Below, in pieces: positions 62,688 through 64,000 of a DNA stretch of 64,000 nt; positions within the stretch are counted from its first letter, which is position 1, and every line of letters begins with the position of its first letter. The notes under the pieces are model-generated. The model saw nothing but the letters and a program-made list of their open reading frames with translations. It searched no databases and was not told the origin of the DNA. Source of the DNA: XYD12-FULL-36-8 sp964391015 (GTDB taxonomy: Bacteria > Bacteroidota > Ignavibacteria > Ignavibacteriales > Ignavibacteriaceae); contig CAYMKU010000013.1 in the NCBI GenBank assembly GCA_964391015.1, forward strand, positions 22,836 to 86,835, in the 5' to 3' direction. The position numbers and the translations under genes were made by a program.

Positions 62688-63494
62688 ATGAAATTTTTAT
62701 TCATTATAATTTTATCCATCTTTATTTTTGTTACATGCAATACAAAAGAAGAACAGAATAAAATGGTGAAGAAAAATACAGCGGAAGATTTTGCATTTCA
62801 AAAGGAATTGCAAAAAGCCGTTAAATATCTAAGCGGGAAAGACTCAGTTGAAGCTTATTTTTCTTTACCAGAAGGTAAGGGACCTTTCCCAACATTAATT
62901 ATTATCCATGAACAATGGGGCCTTAACGATTGGATTAGAACTAACGCAAACATATTTGTAAGTAAAGGTTATGCTGCTTTAGCAATCGACCTTTACCACG
63001 GCAAATCAACAAAGAATTATGATGAGGCGCAATTATTGGTTCATGGACTTTCTCCCGATCGAGTAGTAAAAGATTTGCAAGCGGCTTATTCATTTTTACA
63101 AAATAATCATAGAGTTGATAAAAATAGAATTAGTGTGATTGGTTGGGGAATTGGGGGCGGTTATGCTTTGCAGACAGCAACATTTCTTCCTAAGCTTAAG
63201 GCCGCAGTGGTGAATTACGGAAGTTTAATATCAGATCCAGCAATTATTAAAAAAATTGGTTGTCCCCTGCTTGGTATTTTTGGTGAAACAGACCGCAGTA
63301 TTCCAGTAATGGAAGTGCAAAACTTTCAGCAAGCACTAAAAGATGCCAACAAAGAAAATAAGATTATTATTTACCGTAATACCGGACATGCTTTTATGAA
63401 CCCAAACAATAAGGATGAATACAACGCTGAAATTACTGAAAGAGCATGGCGAGAAATATTTTCTTTTTTAGAAAAACACGCAATGACAAAATAG
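62688..63494 (+). CDS. Dienelactone-hydrolase-family protein, probable lipoprotein, with altered nucleophile
   Basis: 268 residues of alpha/beta-hydrolase fold. The N-terminus is a probable lipoprotein signal (hydrophobic stretch, then FVTC with Cys17). Family features are HEQWGLN (Glu75), GYAALAIDLYHG, and the acid and base Asp202 (ETDRSIP) and His234 (NTGHAFMNP). The nucleophile elbow, normally G-x-C-x-G-G, reads GWGIGG with Gly154 at the Cys position. Hydrolysis by the usual mechanism should fail, so it may be a non-catalytic or differently working member. It lies 22 bp after the cyclodeaminase gene and is probably in that operon, with no obvious metabolic link. Confidence 0.82.
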   Translation: MKFLFIIILSIFIFVTCNTKEEQNKMVKKNTAEDFAFQKELQKAVKYLSGKDSVEAYFSLPEGKGPFPTLIIIHEQWGLNDWIRTNANIFVSKGYAALAIDLYHGKSTKNYDEAQLLVHGLSPDRVVKDLQAAYSFLQNNHRVDKNRISVIGWGIGGGYALQTATFLPKLKAAVVNYGSLISDPAIIKKIGCPLLGIFGETDRSIPVMEVQNFQQALKDANKENKIIIYRNTGHAFMNPNNKDEYNAEITERAWREIFSFLEKHAMTK

Positions 63495-63495
63495 C

Positions 63496-63514
63496 TAACC
63501 GTGATATACGGTTA
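63496..63514. terminator. Possible weak hairpin terminator
   Basis: TAACCGT and ACGGTTA (63496-63502, 63508-63514) form a 7-bp stem with a 5-base loop GATAT, between the convergent lipoprotein and zinc-ribbon genes. T residues follow only weakly in either direction. Confidence 0.4.
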
Positions 63515-63543
63515 AAAAACAAATCCCGCTTAACATACTTAAT

Positions 63544-63783
63544 TCAATTAAGACCACACATTCCTGAAGCACAGCCACCAGAATAATCCGTACTGCAATT
63601 GCCGGATGCACATGATGAGAAATCACTATCCGAAGAATTCGCAGTTGCAAATGCCGAGAAAAGTTTTTTATTTTTTGTTGAACCACACTTGGGGCACGTA
63701 ACATCTTCTTGGTTCAACGAAGACTTGTGAAAGAAATCGTATTTGCTTCCACAATCGTTACATTTATATTCAAACACAGGCAT
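63544..63783 (-). CDS. FmdB-family zinc-ribbon protein
   Basis: 79 residues. The family start MPVFEYKCNDCGSKYDFF and the second Cys pair CPKCGS (about 30-35) form a zinc ribbon of the FmdB/CxxC-CxxC regulatory type. The tail is rich in Ser, Gly and Cys (SCASGNCSTDYSGGCASGMCG), with further Cys residues that could bind metal. FmdB was named from formamidase regulation, but the general role of the family is unclear. The gene stands alone, convergent with the lipoprotein gene. Confidence 0.9.
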   Translation of the reverse strand: MPVFEYKCNDCGSKYDFFHKSSLNQEDVTCPKCGSTKNKKLFSAFATANSSDSDFSSCASGNCSTDYSGGCASGMCGLN

Positions 63784-63834
63784 GAATTTTTCTTTCTATA
63801 AATTTTAATTAACAAAACTTTTTTACTAAGTCTT

Positions 63835-63851
63835 TCCGAACTCGTTTCGGA
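63835..63851. repeat. Short dispersed hairpin repeat, copy 2 (TCCGAA-CTCGT-TTCGGA)
   Basis: Same element as at 7924-7940: 6-bp stem, 5-base loop, in the phrase CTTTCCGAACTCGTTTCGGA. The first base pair changed from C-G to T-A on both sides, so pairing is kept. Confidence 0.5.
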
Positions 63852-63883
63852 ATCTATTGTTTAGCTCAATTTAAATTAAGCTT

Positions 63884-64000
63884 TTATTCTGAGTCTTTTA
63901 GTCCTAGTAAAGACATCAACCTTTTATGTGTTTCTTCTGTTGGCTCAACATTGTACTTGCGGTAAAATTCTATTGTTGCTTCAACTGAATTAAAATAATT
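63884..64000 (-). CDS. C-terminal end of an unidentified protein (partial)
   Basis: A minus-strand frame runs in from the right edge and stops with TAA at 63884-63886, giving 38 residues (for example EATIEFYRKYNVEPTEETHK then SLLGLKDSE). The composition is protein-like and in keeping with a soluble helical protein. Too short to identify. Confidence 0.5.
   Translation of the reverse strand, partial: NYFNSVEATIEFYRKYNVEPTEETHKRLMSLLGLKDSE

Overview
The window is AT-rich bacterial DNA, most probably from the Ignavibacteria or a close relative in the Bacteroidota/Chlorobi group. The evidence is seven large secreted proteins that end in a type IX secretion (T9SS) sorting domain, six of them with the NYPNPFN-type motif, a PorV-family outer-membrane protein, a SusC/RagA-style TonB-dependent receptor, a bacillithiol gene (bshA), a DUF5989 mini-membrane protein, and clear Shine-Dalgarno sites mixed with occasional GTG/TTG starts. 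There is no rRNA, no CRISPR array, no insertion sequence and no phage gene; one tRNA-Arg(CCT) is present.

Layout. 1-6.1 kb: tail of an unidentified gene, a secreted M1 aminopeptidase, then a minus-strand pair that stands out: a class I isoprenoid-synthase-like protein followed by a 44-residue peptide gene ending Thr-Trp-Tyr-Cys (a layout like comQ-comX), an M24 peptidase and an exported phosphoesterase. 6.5-19.7 kb: an unusual block in which glutamate dehydrogenase (GDH) genes alternate with very large receiver/ATP-grasp proteins: gdh(NAD-type) - giant 1 - histidine kinase - response regulator - gdh(NADP-type) - giant 2 - zinc ribbon - gdh(third type) - decayed 3' end of a third giant. 19.7-24.4 kb: a hypothetical envelope protein, a GH5 hydrolase, an aldo/keto reductase, three tiny membrane proteins and a short TSUP transporter. 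24.4-31 kb: a 600-bp gene-free stretch with a GC-rich hairpin, a DUF1611 protein, tRNA-Arg, a secreted alpha-amylase, an RmlD-like reductase, a sugar kinase and bshA. 31-36 kb: an RNA m5C methyltransferase and an lrp-glnA-amtB nitrogen operon. 36-43 kb: a secreted M14 carboxypeptidase, a glycosyltransferase coupled to a small basic protein, DUF5989, a SusA-like amylase and an SGNH/TPR protein. 43-55.6 kb: a minus-strand outer-membrane and secretion cluster (TonB receptor, 1,234-residue T9SS protein, PorV-like porin, four-module starch-binding-like T9SS protein, parvulin isomerase, hypothetical protein). 55.8-64 kb: two T9SS proteins with nearly the same C-terminal domain, the two formiminotransferase/cyclodeaminase genes, a dienelactone-hydrolase-like lipoprotein lacking the usual Cys, an FmdB zinc ribbon and the end of one more gene.

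Read together, the genes suggest a heterotroph that secretes proteases and polysaccharide hydrolases through T9SS, imports products through a TonB system, and has an elaborate nitrogen/glutamate economy (three GDHs, GlnA, AmtB, an Lrp regulator, FtcD/FchA). The two least conventional items are the isoprenoid-synthase/peptide pair and the repeated GDH plus receiver/ATP-grasp module.
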